A DNA stretch of 5,490 nucleotides, taken from Thermoplasmata archaeon (GTDB taxonomy: Archaea; Thermoplasmatota; Thermoplasmata; Thermoplasmatales; Thermoplasmataceae). A program made the position numbers and the translations under genes. The notes beneath the pieces are model-generated. The model was not told where the DNA came from, did not search any database, and worked only from the letters and a program-made list of their open reading frames with translations. Location of the stretch: positions 1-5,490 of the forward strand of contig JAKAYJ010000083.1 of the NCBI GenBank assembly GCA_021816385.1, given 5' to 3'. Positions 1 through 5,490 of the stretch are shown here, one piece after another. The first letter of the stretch is position 1. Every line of letters starts with the position of its first letter.

Positions 1-1
1 G

Positions 2-922
2 GAGAATGGCATACCTGTCATGTTTGATCTTTATCCCGGAAGTATCGTGGACGTTTCCACATTGAAGAATACAATAGCGAGGATCAGGGCATTTGGAATG
101 GACAGGGTGTCACTGATACTTGACAGGGGTTTCTTCTCGCTGGACAACCTCAATGTCATGAAGGGAATGGATTTCATCATGGCTGCATCCCTGTCCAGGA
201 AGGAGATAAAAGGTGCATTCAGCACCCTTGGAAAGAAAATAGAGAATGCAGACAATGTTATTGTTCATGGCAACCGTACAATATTCGCAATGAATTCAAG
301 AGTAAAGATTGACGGTATGGATATTGATGCATATTTTTACCATGACACGGAACGGGAAGGGGAGGAGAAGGCCAACTTCCACAGGAAGCTTAAGGAGATC
401 AGGGATAAGATAGAATCCCTCTCTGTGAGGAAGGGTGTTTCCAGGACTATATATGCCATAGCCGGTGATTACATGAAATACATTCATTACCGGATAGGTG
501 AGACCATAACAACCACTACCAGGAAGAATGCCATCTCACATCTTACCGGGAGATTCGGAAAGTTCATGATTGTCTATCATGGAAACTATACTGCCCTGGA
601 ATGTTTATCCGCATACAGGGAAAGGGATGCCATAGAAAAGGCATTCGAATCCCTCAAGACAGACATGGAAATATTTCCACTGAGGGTGAGAAACGAATCC
701 ACCCTGAAAGGCCTGGTGCTGGTGTTCTTCATCTCGCTCATAATAAGATCGAGCGTGGTGAAAAGAATGAATGAGTCAGGACTGTCAAAGAAATACTCTG
801 TTGAGAAGATGTTTCTGGAACTTGAAAAGCTTTCAAAGGTAAAGTTGTCAGATGGCAGCATCGTGGAGACAGAGTGCACAGCCAGGCAGAAGGATATATT
901 CAAGGGATTGGGTTTGAAATAG
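2..922 (+). CDS. IS4/IS1634-superfamily DDE transposase, C-terminal part (5' end outside window)
   Basis: This is the C-terminal 306 residues of a cut-and-paste DDE transposase, which would bind its element's ends and catalyse strand transfer. The frame is open to the left edge, so the ATG at position 20 is internal: the upstream residues ENGIPV run straight into MFDLYPGS, a junction typical of the family. Numbering from that ATG, the second catalytic aspartate is D35 in LILDRGF. The acidic third residue is E206 inside a perfect IS4-type Y-(2)-R-(3)-E-(6)-K signature (Y199, R202, E206, K213). The first catalytic aspartate and the left terminal repeat lie outside the window. IS1634-type transposases are usually well over 500 residues, so a little more than half is visible. 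The visible frame has no stop or shift and looks intact. It is visibly richer in G+C than the genes to its right, consistent with recent arrival. Superfamily assignment is firm; the exact IS family is less so. Confidence 0.88.
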   Translation, partial: ENGIPVMFDLYPGSIVDVSTLKNTIARIRAFGMDRVSLILDRGFFSLDNLNVMKGMDFIMAASLSRKEIKGAFSTLGKKIENADNVIVHGNRTIFAMNSRVKIDGMDIDAYFYHDTEREGEEKANFHRKLKEIRDKIESLSVRKGVSRTIYAIAGDYMKYIHYRIGETITTTTRKNAISHLTGRFGKFMIVYHGNYTALECLSAYRERDAIEKAFESLKTDMEIFPLRVRNESTLKGLVLVFFISLIIRSSVVKRMNESGLSKKYSVEKMFLELEKLSKVKLSDGSIVETECTARQKDIFKGLGLK

Positions 923-940
923 TGTGCCTAAAAGGACGGA

Positions 941-967
941 GTTCAGGAACATGCGTGTTTCATGAAT
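941..967 (+). terminator. Hairpin downstream of the transposase, possible terminator
   Basis: An imperfect stem-loop begins 18 bases after the transposase stop. TTCA (942-945) pairs with TGAA (963-966). GGAACA (946-951) pairs with TGTTTC (956-961) with one G-U pair. There is one bulged A (962) and a four-base loop TGCG. A run of six T (981-986) follows 13 bases later, and a second run of seven T lies at 1020-1026. Archaeal termination depends mainly on U-tracts, so the hairpin may be incidental, or it may be a subterminal structure of the IS. No terminal inverted repeat can be assigned because the left end is not in the window. Confidence 0.3.
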
Positions 968-1165
968 AAATGTTACGGTGTTTTTTGGGAGGTTATTAGA
1001 AATCCTCTACAGAACTTCCTTTTTTTGTAGTATAATAGATACAGTGGACAGAAATGAGATTTACACTGGGACCACAGGGTCTATTTTTAGAACAATATCA
1101 TTGGATTCAAATGGGAAAAATTGGTTACTGAGTCAACAATACAGAGGAAAATAATGATGTAGTGA

Positions 1166-1546
1166 TCAAATAGACCTAAAAAGATGGGTATTTAGATGAA
1201 CGAAAACATATTCAAAGAGTGCTATTAAGAAAAAGATAAGCAATAAAAATTCAAACTCTGAACCCCAGTTTTCCGTAATTGATAGATTTACAATTGAAAA
1301 ATAATTAAGGCTTCCAATTACCGCAACCAGACACCCAATAAAAACGAAAAACAATATAATTACATACTCGATTGTAACTATATTAAGTAGTTTAGTTGGA
1401 AAACCAACTCCCCTTTTATTTGAGATTGTTAAGATTTCTTTTCTGAAAATTTTGATTTTAGGAAAAAATAATAAATATGGGAATATCCAGAGAGTTTGGA
1501 AAAGTCGAAGATCAATCACCATTGCCACCCGTAATATTCCTCTCAT
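1166..1546 (-). CDS. Small hypothetical membrane protein
   Basis: I do not recognise a family. The product has 126 residues from the ATG at 1546. A GTG at 1555 would add three residues in the same frame. The ATG is preferred because AAGGTGG lies five bases before it, although AGGT at 1564-1567 would serve the GTG. Numbered from the GTG, it shows a hydrophobic stretch at about 18-34, a clear membrane segment at about 61-86 and another at about 100-122. A basic loop (KIKIFRKE) lies between the first two, so two or three membrane passes are likely. It has no catalytic motif or signal-peptide cleavage site that I can see. It stands alone, opposite in direction to its neighbours, between one transposase gene and the wreck of another. 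It could be a small chromosomal gene, IS cargo or an isolated fragment of a larger membrane protein. The continuous hydrophobic pattern and plausible ribosome site favour a real gene, with moderate confidence. Confidence 0.5.
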   Translation of the reverse strand: MRGILRVAMVIDLRLFQTLWIFPYLLFFPKIKIFRKEILTISNKRGVGFPTKLLNIVTIEYVIILFFVFIGCLVAVIGSLNYFSIVNLSITENWGSEFEFLLLIFFLIALFEYVFVHLNTHLFRSI

Positions 1547-1551
1547 GTATT

Positions 1552-1558
1552 CCACCTT
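1552..1558 (-). promoter_or_regulatory. Ribosome-binding site for the small membrane protein
   Basis: Read on the minus strand, the seven bases are AAGGTGG, matching the AGGTG core complementary to the archaeal 16S 3' end. Five bases separate them from the ATG at 1546, a good spacing. The site overlaps the alternative GTG start at 1555, which is the main reason to prefer the ATG. Confidence 0.4.
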
Positions 1559-1753
1559 ATTCTACCTGCTGGATTATGTGTCTTTCCTGAAAGAGCGCTG
1601 AAAACAACTACGAATGCTGGATTGTTGCCAAGAACAGGTACATACGGAAAAATTGAAACACTACCTATGTTAATATACCTATTCCAAAAAAATGATGATT
1701 CATGGATCTAAACAGTAGTTAAGCATTTTTCCTACCAGTTCTTTGCATTCTCC

Positions 1754-2389
1754 ATGGAAATTTGGGTCCAAAACACATGCCGTCTCATAATCTACGACTT
1801 TATTAGAAGGGTAAGACCATTACAGAAGAACGGGATCAAGATGTTCACGGATGGCAATGATGATTATACTTATGTGCTGAAATTTTTTTCCCATTGGTCA
1901 ACATCAATTATGTACGGCTTAGCAATATCAGGGACACCCACGGAAAACTCTTAGGTAAAGAGAGGCATATTATCTATGGATATTAGTGTGAAGATGACAA
2001 AGACCCTGTGAACGTGGAGAATTACAATGGAATTGTCGGGGAAAGAGTTGGCAGGCTGGTCAGGAAAACAAAATGCTTCTCGGAGAAAAAACTAAGACAC
2101 TATATACTGTCACCTTGTTTCAGGGTATAATGTCGAGGCGAAAAGCAGCCAATCTACTTAGAGACCTCATGGGTCAAGAACTAAGACGGCTGCCTCTCCA
2201 ACTCTCACGCTAACACCGTCATGCAAGCGTGGACAGAAAAACTTTTTTCATGACATCTACTGGAATTTCGTTAGTGAATTCAGGAGAGACGTATCACCAG
2301 CAACGCTTGTGAACCCTGTGGAATTTCTAAGTTCATGGGATGATCTTTTTTATATGAGATTAAGACACATAAACTATGACCCTGCCTAA
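1754..2389 (+). pseudogene. Decayed IS1-like transposase remnant
   Basis: Three blocks of an archaeal IS1-type DDE transposase are recognisable in order. Block 1 (1754-about 1930) contains GIKMFTDGNDDY, whose aspartate codon at 1850-1852 would be the second catalytic residue. Block 2 (about 1925-2127) is in a different frame and carries VNVENYNG, with the third acidic residue at 2017-2019, followed by the hallmark GRLVRKTKCFS. It is interrupted by a TAG at 1984 and a TAA at 2128. Block 3 (about 2245-2389) returns to the first frame with IYWNFVSEFRRDVSPATL and SSWDDLFYMRL, resembling the family's C-terminus, and ends at TAA 2387. A frameshift therefore lies near 1925-1940. The N-terminal half, including DNA-binding residues and the first catalytic aspartate, is missing or unrecognisable. 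No terminal inverted repeats were found. The 66-codon open frame at 1754-1954 is a piece of this wreck, not a gene. The flanking bases 1556-1753 hold nothing I can identify. Confidence 0.65.
2145..2232 (+). other. Potentially structured segment inside the decayed transposase
   Basis: The bases can form an imperfect stem-loop. GCAGCC (2145-2150) pairs with GGCTGC (2188-2193), CTTAG (2157-2161) with CTAAG (2181-2185), and GACC (2163-2166) with GGTC (2172-2175), closing a five-base loop. A second hairpin follows: TCACGCT (2205-2211) with AGCGTGG (2226-2232), the outermost pair being T-G. The segment lies where the transposase-like translation loses similarity. It may be a small structured RNA, an inserted palindromic relic or chance pairing. 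No promoter or terminator was identified for it. Confidence 0.25.
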
Positions 2390-2460
2390 AATTTTACGAT
2401 ATAATTTAAACTCGAATGCAAAACTACAGAAATAAGCAACAAAATAATTATGAATGGACT

Positions 2461-2475
2461 GAAAACTATTAATAA
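2461..2475 (+). promoter_or_regulatory. Candidate BRE/TATA promoter for the aminotransferase operon
   Basis: The string GAAAACTATTAATAA combines a purine-rich BRE-like start with an AT-only TATA-like core centred about 26 bases before the GTG start at 2496. That is the distance expected for leaderless or nearly leaderless transcription, common in Thermoplasmatales. A weak ribosome-site match, GTGAT at 2483-2487, lies eight bases before the GTG. A short leader is therefore also possible, with a TATA box further upstream in the AT-rich stretch 2395-2455. Confidence 0.4.
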
Positions 2476-2495
2476 CCCAGTTGTGATTAAAAGAC

Positions 2496-3638
2496 GTGTT
2501 GTCCAGAAGAGTTGATGATATATCGGAATCTACCACTGTTGCATTATCAAATTTAGCTAGTAAGCTCAAGTCTGAAGGAAAGAAGATTTTTAACTTTGGA
2601 ATTGGGGAACCTGACTTTACAACTCCGGAGGCGGAAATAAACTTTGCATTCAAAAAGGCAAAGGAGGGTTTTACCCATTACACGCCGTCAAAGGGATATC
2701 CAGAACTTAGGGAGGGAATCTCCAGGAAAGTCTCTGCAGGAAAATATGATTCTGTTACTATAGATAATATTCTCGTGACACCCACAAAATTTGCCGTAAA
2801 TCTTTCCTATCTCGTTATAGCAGATCCTGGAGATGATATAATAATGCCCGAGCCATATTTTCTTTCATATCCTGAAATCGCAAAAATTTACGGTATAAAA
2901 CCAGTGACAGTGAAAACAAAAGATGATTTTTCCCTGGAATTAGACGCTATTGCTAATTCCATAGGCCCCAGAACAAAAGCTGTAATTATATCAAATCCAT
3001 CAAATCCTACTGGAAAGGTTTTTAGCACTGATCAGATAAAGAAACTTCAGAAACTGTGCATTGATGAGGATATTTATTTTATTACAGATCAGATATATGA
3101 GGACCTCATTTATAAAGGAGTATCTCAGAACCCACTGGAGCTCGATCCCGAACTGAAAAATACCATAATCATTAGTGGGTTTTCTAAAAGTCATTCTATG
3201 ACGGGGTGGAGAGTGGGATACATGGCATCAGGGAAAGATGTAATAAATGCTGCTGATAAATTCCAGCAGCAGACTATTACATGTGCACCATCAATATCAC
3301 AGATGGCAGCTATTGAAGCGCTGAAAGATACTGAATCGACAAAAAAAATGAAGCAAATATTCAAGGAACGCCTTGAAATAGTAATGGAAAAACTTTCAGA
3401 AATCAATAATTTACAAACTGTAAAGCCAGAAGGTGCTTTTTATGTGTTTCCAAAGTTTAATCTGAATATGTCTTCTGTAGAATTCTCCAGGCAGGCTCTG
3501 GAAAAGAAAGGGATTATTGTAACACCTGGTTCGGCATTTGGCGAACAGGGAGAATCACATATAAGGATTTCATATGCAACTGATTTAGACACCATAAAAA
3601 ATGGCCTTGATGCACTAAAACAATTTGTGGATGAATAG
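2496..3638 (+). CDS. PLP-dependent class I/II aminotransferase, aspartate aminotransferase type
   Basis: A cytoplasmic fold-type I aminotransferase that would exchange an amino group between an amino acid, probably aspartate, and 2-oxoglutarate. All key family features are visible in 380 residues, the usual length. They are GIGEPDFTTP at 35-44, the HYTPSKGYPELR block at 61-72, the SNPSNPTG motif with N170, D198 and Y201 in TDQIYEDLIY, the Schiff-base lysine K231 in SGFSKSHSMTGWRVGY, R238 in the same motif, and the substrate-carboxylate arginine R357 in HIRISYA. The start is GTG at 2496. MLSRRVDDISES is a typical N-terminus for archaeal members, so little is missing; TTG at 2499 is the alternative. 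It is the first gene of a plus-strand unit with the membrane protein and nadM. Family is certain. Substrate is not: related archaeal enzymes also act on aromatic or branched amino acids, so no gene symbol is given. Confidence 0.93.
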   Translation: MLSRRVDDISESTTVALSNLASKLKSEGKKIFNFGIGEPDFTTPEAEINFAFKKAKEGFTHYTPSKGYPELREGISRKVSAGKYDSVTIDNILVTPTKFAVNLSYLVIADPGDDIIMPEPYFLSYPEIAKIYGIKPVTVKTKDDFSLELDAIANSIGPRTKAVIISNPSNPTGKVFSTDQIKKLQKLCIDEDIYFITDQIYEDLIYKGVSQNPLELDPELKNTIIISGFSKSHSMTGWRVGYMASGKDVINAADKFQQQTITCAPSISQMAAIEALKDTESTKKMKQIFKERLEIVMEKLSEINNLQTVKPEGAFYVFPKFNLNMSSVEFSRQALEKKGIIVTPGSAFGEQGESHIRISYATDLDTIKNGLDALKQFVDE

Positions 3639-3655
3639 GAGATATAGATAGAAAA

Positions 3656-4645
3656 ATGTCAATAAGCTCTGATTTTACTGAAATAGGAATAATCCTTATT
3701 TTAGCTGTATCATTGTATATTTTTTTCAGTTTACGTAAATTTGTTTTCTTTCAGATTGAGCGCTCCATCAATGAGATTGATAAAAAAATTTCAAATCTCA
3801 AGGAAGAAATTGGCAACTTTCCGGAATGGGAGAAAACTAGTAAAAAAATAAATGAAGAAAATGTGTCATCCAGCCATTTTAGCGAGGATGATGGAACGAG
3901 ATTGGAAATACAGAATCTTGTAATGGACCTGGCTATAAAAAAGAAAGAAGAGGAACTAAAAAACAGACATTACTCAATTCTGAGAAAAGCGGCTAAGGAT
4001 ATGATAGATAGTCTTGTGTATATACCACCTTTCAGGAAAATGGAAGAGAATATACCTGTGCCACCAATTGATTCCAATCAAACATGGATAGATCTTGTAA
4101 AAAATCATATACCATCACAAAAAACTGACTTAGCTGATGAATGGAGAAAATATATCAGTGTTGTGAATCGATGTTCGGAACTAAAAATAAATGTTTTAAG
4201 GGAGTTTGAAAATTACCTTGTGAGAGGTACAGGATTAGTAAGATCAGAACATGGAACTGATTCTGATAAAGGGGATTTGTATTATGTCTCTGACATGCTT
4301 TATCCGTTATTGAACAGAATTTATTTCAATATGCAAATTTCAATCGAATCTCCTGAGATTTCTGTGGAAACGAGAAAAAACAAGAAAGTAAAGCCTGAAG
4401 ATATGTTTCTAAACGGTAAAGTATTTGTTCACGCTCCAATCAATATAATAAATCTCGTAAAAGAAAGATTCCAGTACCTCCTCGTTGATAATCCCATCAT
4501 GCCTGTCGAAAGTATGAAACAACTGCTCAATGCAATAGATTCTGCGAATGAAATGGTTGGTGACATAAAGGAGGTTCTTAACTGGTTCATCTTTGAAAAC
4601 ACAGATATGCTTACATGTAATATGATAGAGGAGATGAAACAATGA
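3656..4645 (+). CDS. Membrane-anchored protein of unknown family, coupled to nadM
   Basis: I do not recognise this 329-residue protein. It begins with a short polar stretch and one hydrophobic segment at about 9-26 (IGIILILAVSLYIFFSL) followed by basic residues, which suggests a single anchor with the bulk of the protein in the cytoplasm. A charged, heptad-like region at about 34-65 (IERSINEIDKKISNLKEEI) and another helical stretch at about 85-120 look coiled-coil prone. After a proline-rich linker (IPVPPIDS, 133-140), residues 141-329 form a mostly helical soluble region without catalytic motifs that I can name. AGGAGAT at 3637-3643 overlaps the aminotransferase stop and sits 12 bases before the ATG, a rather long spacing. 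The stop overlaps the nadM start as ATGA. A scaffold or signalling role would be guesswork. It is a clear real gene by length, operon position and junctions. Confidence 0.85.
   Translation: MSISSDFTEIGIILILAVSLYIFFSLRKFVFFQIERSINEIDKKISNLKEEIGNFPEWEKTSKKINEENVSSSHFSEDDGTRLEIQNLVMDLAIKKKEEELKNRHYSILRKAAKDMIDSLVYIPPFRKMEENIPVPPIDSNQTWIDLVKNHIPSQKTDLADEWRKYISVVNRCSELKINVLREFENYLVRGTGLVRSEHGTDSDKGDLYYVSDMLYPLLNRIYFNMQISIESPEISVETRKNKKVKPEDMFLNGKVFVHAPINIINLVKERFQYLLVDNPIMPVESMKQLLNAIDSANEMVGDIKEVLNWFIFENTDMLTCNMIEEMKQ
4628..4636 (+). promoter_or_regulatory. Ribosome-binding site for nadM
   Basis: GAGGAGATG inside the last codons of the upstream gene carries the GGAG core (4630-4633) eight bases before the nadM ATG at 4642. 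It is among the better ribosome sites in the window. Together with the ATGA overlap it indicates initiation coupled to translation of the membrane protein and fixes the nadM start. Confidence 0.6.
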
Positions 4646-5157
4646 CAAGAGCTTTTATTGTCGGTAGATTCCAACCTTTTCACAATGGGCACATAGAAAT
4701 AATAAAAGAAATCCTCAAAATACATTCTTCTGTCATTATTGGAATTGGAAGTGCACAGTATTCACATACACTATTGAATCCATTTACTGCAGGAGAGAGA
4801 CATCTTATGGTATCCAACTCTCTTGAATCCATGGGCATATTCAACTTTTACATCATTCCAATAGAGGATGTGAATTCAAATCCACTCTGGGTTGCCCATG
4901 TTGAATCACTCACTCCGAAATTTGATTCAGTATATACCAATAATCCACTTGTAAGAAGGCTTTTCATTGAGAAGAAGTATGAGGTTAATTCCCTTGGATT
5001 GATTAATAGAAATGAATGGTCAGGAACACGAATCAGGGAAAAAATGATTAAAGGTGGAAACTGGGAGAAAGATACACCAGAACAAGTTGTAAGTATTATT
5101 AATGAAATAGATGGAGTATCCAGAATAAGAGATCTATCAAAATCAGATAATGAATAG
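4642..5157 (+). CDS. nadM: Nicotinamide-nucleotide adenylyltransferase, archaeal NadM type
   Basis: This cytoplasmic enzyme (EC 2.7.7.1) joins ATP and nicotinamide or nicotinate mononucleotide to give NAD or deamido-NAD plus pyrophosphate, the central step of NAD synthesis. The 171-residue length is typical of the archaeal NMNAT family of nucleotidyltransferases. The Rossmann-type start FIVGRFQPFHNGH contains the catalytic HxGH (H14-N15-G16-H17). Further features are GIGSAQYSH at about 34-42, the NPFTAGER segment at 46-53, and the second nucleotide-binding motif SGTRIRE at 127-133, the counterpart of the ISxTxxR motif. All expected residues are present and the frame is uninterrupted. The start overlaps the upstream stop (ATGA), with a strong ribosome site. 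It is the last gene of the plus-strand unit and ends three bases from a converging gene, leaving no separate terminator region. Function is confidently assigned by family. Confidence 0.95.
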   Translation: MTRAFIVGRFQPFHNGHIEIIKEILKIHSSVIIGIGSAQYSHTLLNPFTAGERHLMVSNSLESMGIFNFYIIPIEDVNSNPLWVAHVESLTPKFDSVYTNNPLVRRLFIEKKYEVNSLGLINRNEWSGTRIREKMIKGGNWEKDTPEQVVSIINEIDGVSRIRDLSKSDNE

Positions 5158-5160
5158 AGT

Positions 5161-5490
5161 TTAGGACAGGATTAGTACAAACGTGTCCGCATCCTTCAGT
5201 ATATGATCCAATTCACAGTATTCATCTGCCTGGTGGGCAACTTCCGGTATAGTTGTTGACCATACGACTGCACTCATCCCTTTTCTTCTGAAAAAGGCAG
5301 CACACGTCCCTCCTCCAATTCCGTACACTTTTGGTTCCTCTCCTCTTTTTCTGAGAGCCTCCACCAATTTTACGGCAACTTCAGAGTCAGGAGATGTTGG
5401 TACTGCAGCTTGTTCCTTCTGTACCAGTTCAAGCCTTATCCTCGATGAGTGAGTCTGTTCAAAATTCACAATCTGTAGATTTACCTCATC
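5161..5490 (-). CDS. M20-family metallohydrolase (ArgE/DapE-like), C-terminal part
   Basis: The C-terminal 109 residues of a zinc-dependent M20 amidohydrolase. The frame stays open to the right edge (DEVNLQI leads into VNFEQTH), so the GTG at 5469 is internal and the start lies outside the window. Diagnostic features, numbered from that codon, are GIGGGTCAAFFRRKG at 50-64 and H79 in EVAHQADEYCEL. H79 matches the C-terminal metal-binding histidine of the family, and the surrounding pattern resembles archaeal acetylornithine deacetylase/succinyl-diaminopimelate desuccinylase-like proteins. The N-terminal zinc ligands and the dimerisation insert are not visible. Substrate cannot be assigned; amino-acid deacylation, lysine or arginine pathways, or dipeptide cleavage are all possible. 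It converges on nadM with three bases between stops. No defect is seen in the visible part. Confidence 0.85.
   Translation of the reverse strand, partial: DEVNLQIVNFEQTHSSRIRLELVQKEQAAVPTSPDSEVAVKLVEALRKRGEEPKVYGIGGGTCAAFFRRKGMSAVVWSTTIPEVAHQADEYCELDHILKDADTFVLILS

Noticed and set aside
31..903. Three minus-strand frames under the transposase.
   Set aside because: The plus-strand frame carries the DDE and YREK motifs; the antisense frames have no recognisable content.
1007..1030. CTACA...TGTAG inverted pair around a T-run.
   Set aside because: Five pairs with a 14-base loop is weak and no partner end of the IS is available for comparison.
978..1154. A 58-codon plus-strand frame from GTG, with a protein-like stretch near its end.
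   Set aside because: No ribosome site, no ATG and no recognisable family; it includes both T-runs and spans the likely IS boundary. Chance openness in AT-rich DNA is the simplest reading.
1556..1753. Search for an N-terminal half of the IS1-like transposase, a tRNA or a promoter.
   Set aside because: Short open frames exist but none gives convincing family motifs, and no cloverleaf or clear TATA element was found.
1754..1954. A 66-codon frame that could be called a small gene.
   Set aside because: It is one block of the decayed IS1-like transposase, and similarity continues past its stop in another frame.
2096..2111. Near-palindrome GACACTATATACTGTC.
   Set aside because: It lies inside the recognisable coding block of the transposase fossil and is interrupted by mismatched bases; probably coding chance.
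2360..2653. A minus-strand frame of 97 codons.
   Set aside because: It runs antisense across the aminotransferase start and its promoter and has no domain pattern; it is a shadow frame.
4409..4725. Two minus-strand frames across the membrane protein/nadM junction.
   Set aside because: Both are antisense to well-supported genes and lie in the complement of conserved NadM motifs.

Overview
The window looks like part of an AT-rich archaeal chromosome, most likely a member of the Thermoplasmatales (Thermoplasma/Ferroplasma/Cuniculiplasma type). The basis is a short archaeal-type NMN adenylyltransferase, ribosome-binding sites complementary to the archaeal 16S tail, a BRE/TATA-like promoter close to a start codon, and archaeal-style transposases. 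The lineage is an inference from protein style; no rRNA is present to settle it.

Bases 1 to about 2400 are a mobile-element landing zone. It opens with the C-terminal part of an apparently intact IS4/IS1634-superfamily transposase whose start lies left of the window. A small orphan membrane protein follows on the minus strand (1166-1546). Next is a badly decayed IS1-like transposase (about 1754-2389), recognisable in three blocks lying in two frames. Between its last two blocks is a segment able to fold into an imperfect long stem-loop and a second hairpin.

Bases 2461 to 5157 are a compact plus-strand unit: a class I/II PLP aminotransferase of the aspartate aminotransferase type, a 329-residue protein of unknown family with one N-terminal membrane anchor and a coiled-coil-prone region, and nadM (NMN adenylyltransferase). 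The second and third genes overlap by an ATGA stop-start junction, and the first and second are 17 bases apart, so co-transcription is likely. NadM makes NAD. Aspartate is the entry metabolite of de novo NAD synthesis, so a metabolic theme is possible but unproven.

The right edge holds the C-terminus of an M20-family metallohydrolase (ArgE/DapE-like) on the minus strand. It converges on nadM with only three bases between the two stop codons.

No CRISPR array, tRNA or rRNA was seen. The most interesting objects are the unrecognised membrane-anchored protein coupled to nadM and the structured segment inside the decayed transposase.
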